A stretch of 64,000 nt of DNA from Alcaligenaceae bacterium (lineage in GTDB: Bacteria > Pseudomonadota > Gammaproteobacteria > Burkholderiales > Burkholderiaceae_B). The position numbers and the translations under genes were made by a program. The notes below the pieces were generated by a model. That model was given only the letters and a program-made list of their open reading frames with translations, was not told the DNA's origin and made no database searches. Shown here one piece after another: positions 63,967 to 64,000 of the stretch. The DNA is taken from contig JACCEN010000002.1 of the NCBI GenBank assembly GCA_013416435.1, forward strand, positions 186,001 to 250,000, in the 5' to 3' direction. Position 1 is the first letter of the stretch, and the number at the start of each line of letters is the position of its first letter.

Positions 63967-64000
63967 GAATTCTTCAAGGACAGCCCGTGACGACAAGCAA

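Overview
The window is a dense 64-kb stretch of a high-GC betaproteobacterial chromosome. The gene order lolB-ispE-tRNAGln-prs-rplY-pth, the fdsGBA-fdhD-fdsD formate dehydrogenase operon, and the hmgA-fahA homogentisate cluster with its MBL-fold and flavin hydroxylase neighbours all point to Burkholderiales, probably Alcaligenaceae (Bordetella/Pusillimonas-like). That placement is inferred from gene content, not from a database search.

Layout. 1-8.3 kb: end of an HD-GYP response regulator, malic enzyme maeB, a LysR regulator, bioB with a DMT permease, an MFS permease and a peroxiredoxin. 8.5-20.9 kb: a molybdenum-enzyme island holding moaC-moaD-moaE-moaB-moeA, mobA, moaA, a ModE/LysR-like regulator, and the soluble NAD-linked formate dehydrogenase operon fdsG-fdsB-fdsA-fdhD-fdsD. 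It carries both the cofactor pathway and the enzyme that uses the cofactor. 20.9-24.5 kb: UspA behind a consensus FNR/ANR box, a small CX5R sulfurtransferase/phosphatase-like protein, a GNAT, and a ChbG-type deacetylase with a GT2. 24.6-26.8 kb: a nitrosative-stress operon (group III truncated globin, nnrS, nsrR) behind a promoter that overlaps an NsrR-like operator. 26.8-35.9 kb: MarR, serA, gamma-glutamyltransferase, a three-repeat NPDV protein, a small secreted protein, a LuxR-type two-component system, and a decayed dpaL/lrp pair.

36.0-45.3 kb: a complete type I-C CRISPR-Cas locus on the minus strand, in the order cas3-cas5c-cas8c-cas7c-cas4-cas1-cas2, then a leader, then 22 identical 32-bp repeats with 21 spacers. 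cas8c contains an internal Shine-Dalgarno and GTG start for Cas11c. 45.7-47.7 kb: an arsR-arsC-acr3 operon whose arsR appears to be leaderless. 47.8-56.5 kb: housekeeping genes (ychF, CPBP protease, pth, rplY, prs, tRNA-Gln, ispE, lolB, a TPR protein, mutM). 56.6-63.9 kb: an aromatic catabolic cluster (MBL-fold protein, flavin hydroxylase plus small partner resembling MhaAB, hmgA, fahA), then a GlcD-type FAD oxidase.

The most striking global feature is a family of nested palindromes (GGGGTCAGACCCC, a short linker, then GGGGTCTGACCCC). About two dozen copies occur at twelve sites, often as tandem arrays with a 57-60 bp period. Four genes use a copy as their C-terminal codons and stop codon. 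Three copies with extended flanks bracket the CRISPR-Cas and arsenic cassettes, which suggests cassette assembly by recombination at the repeats.
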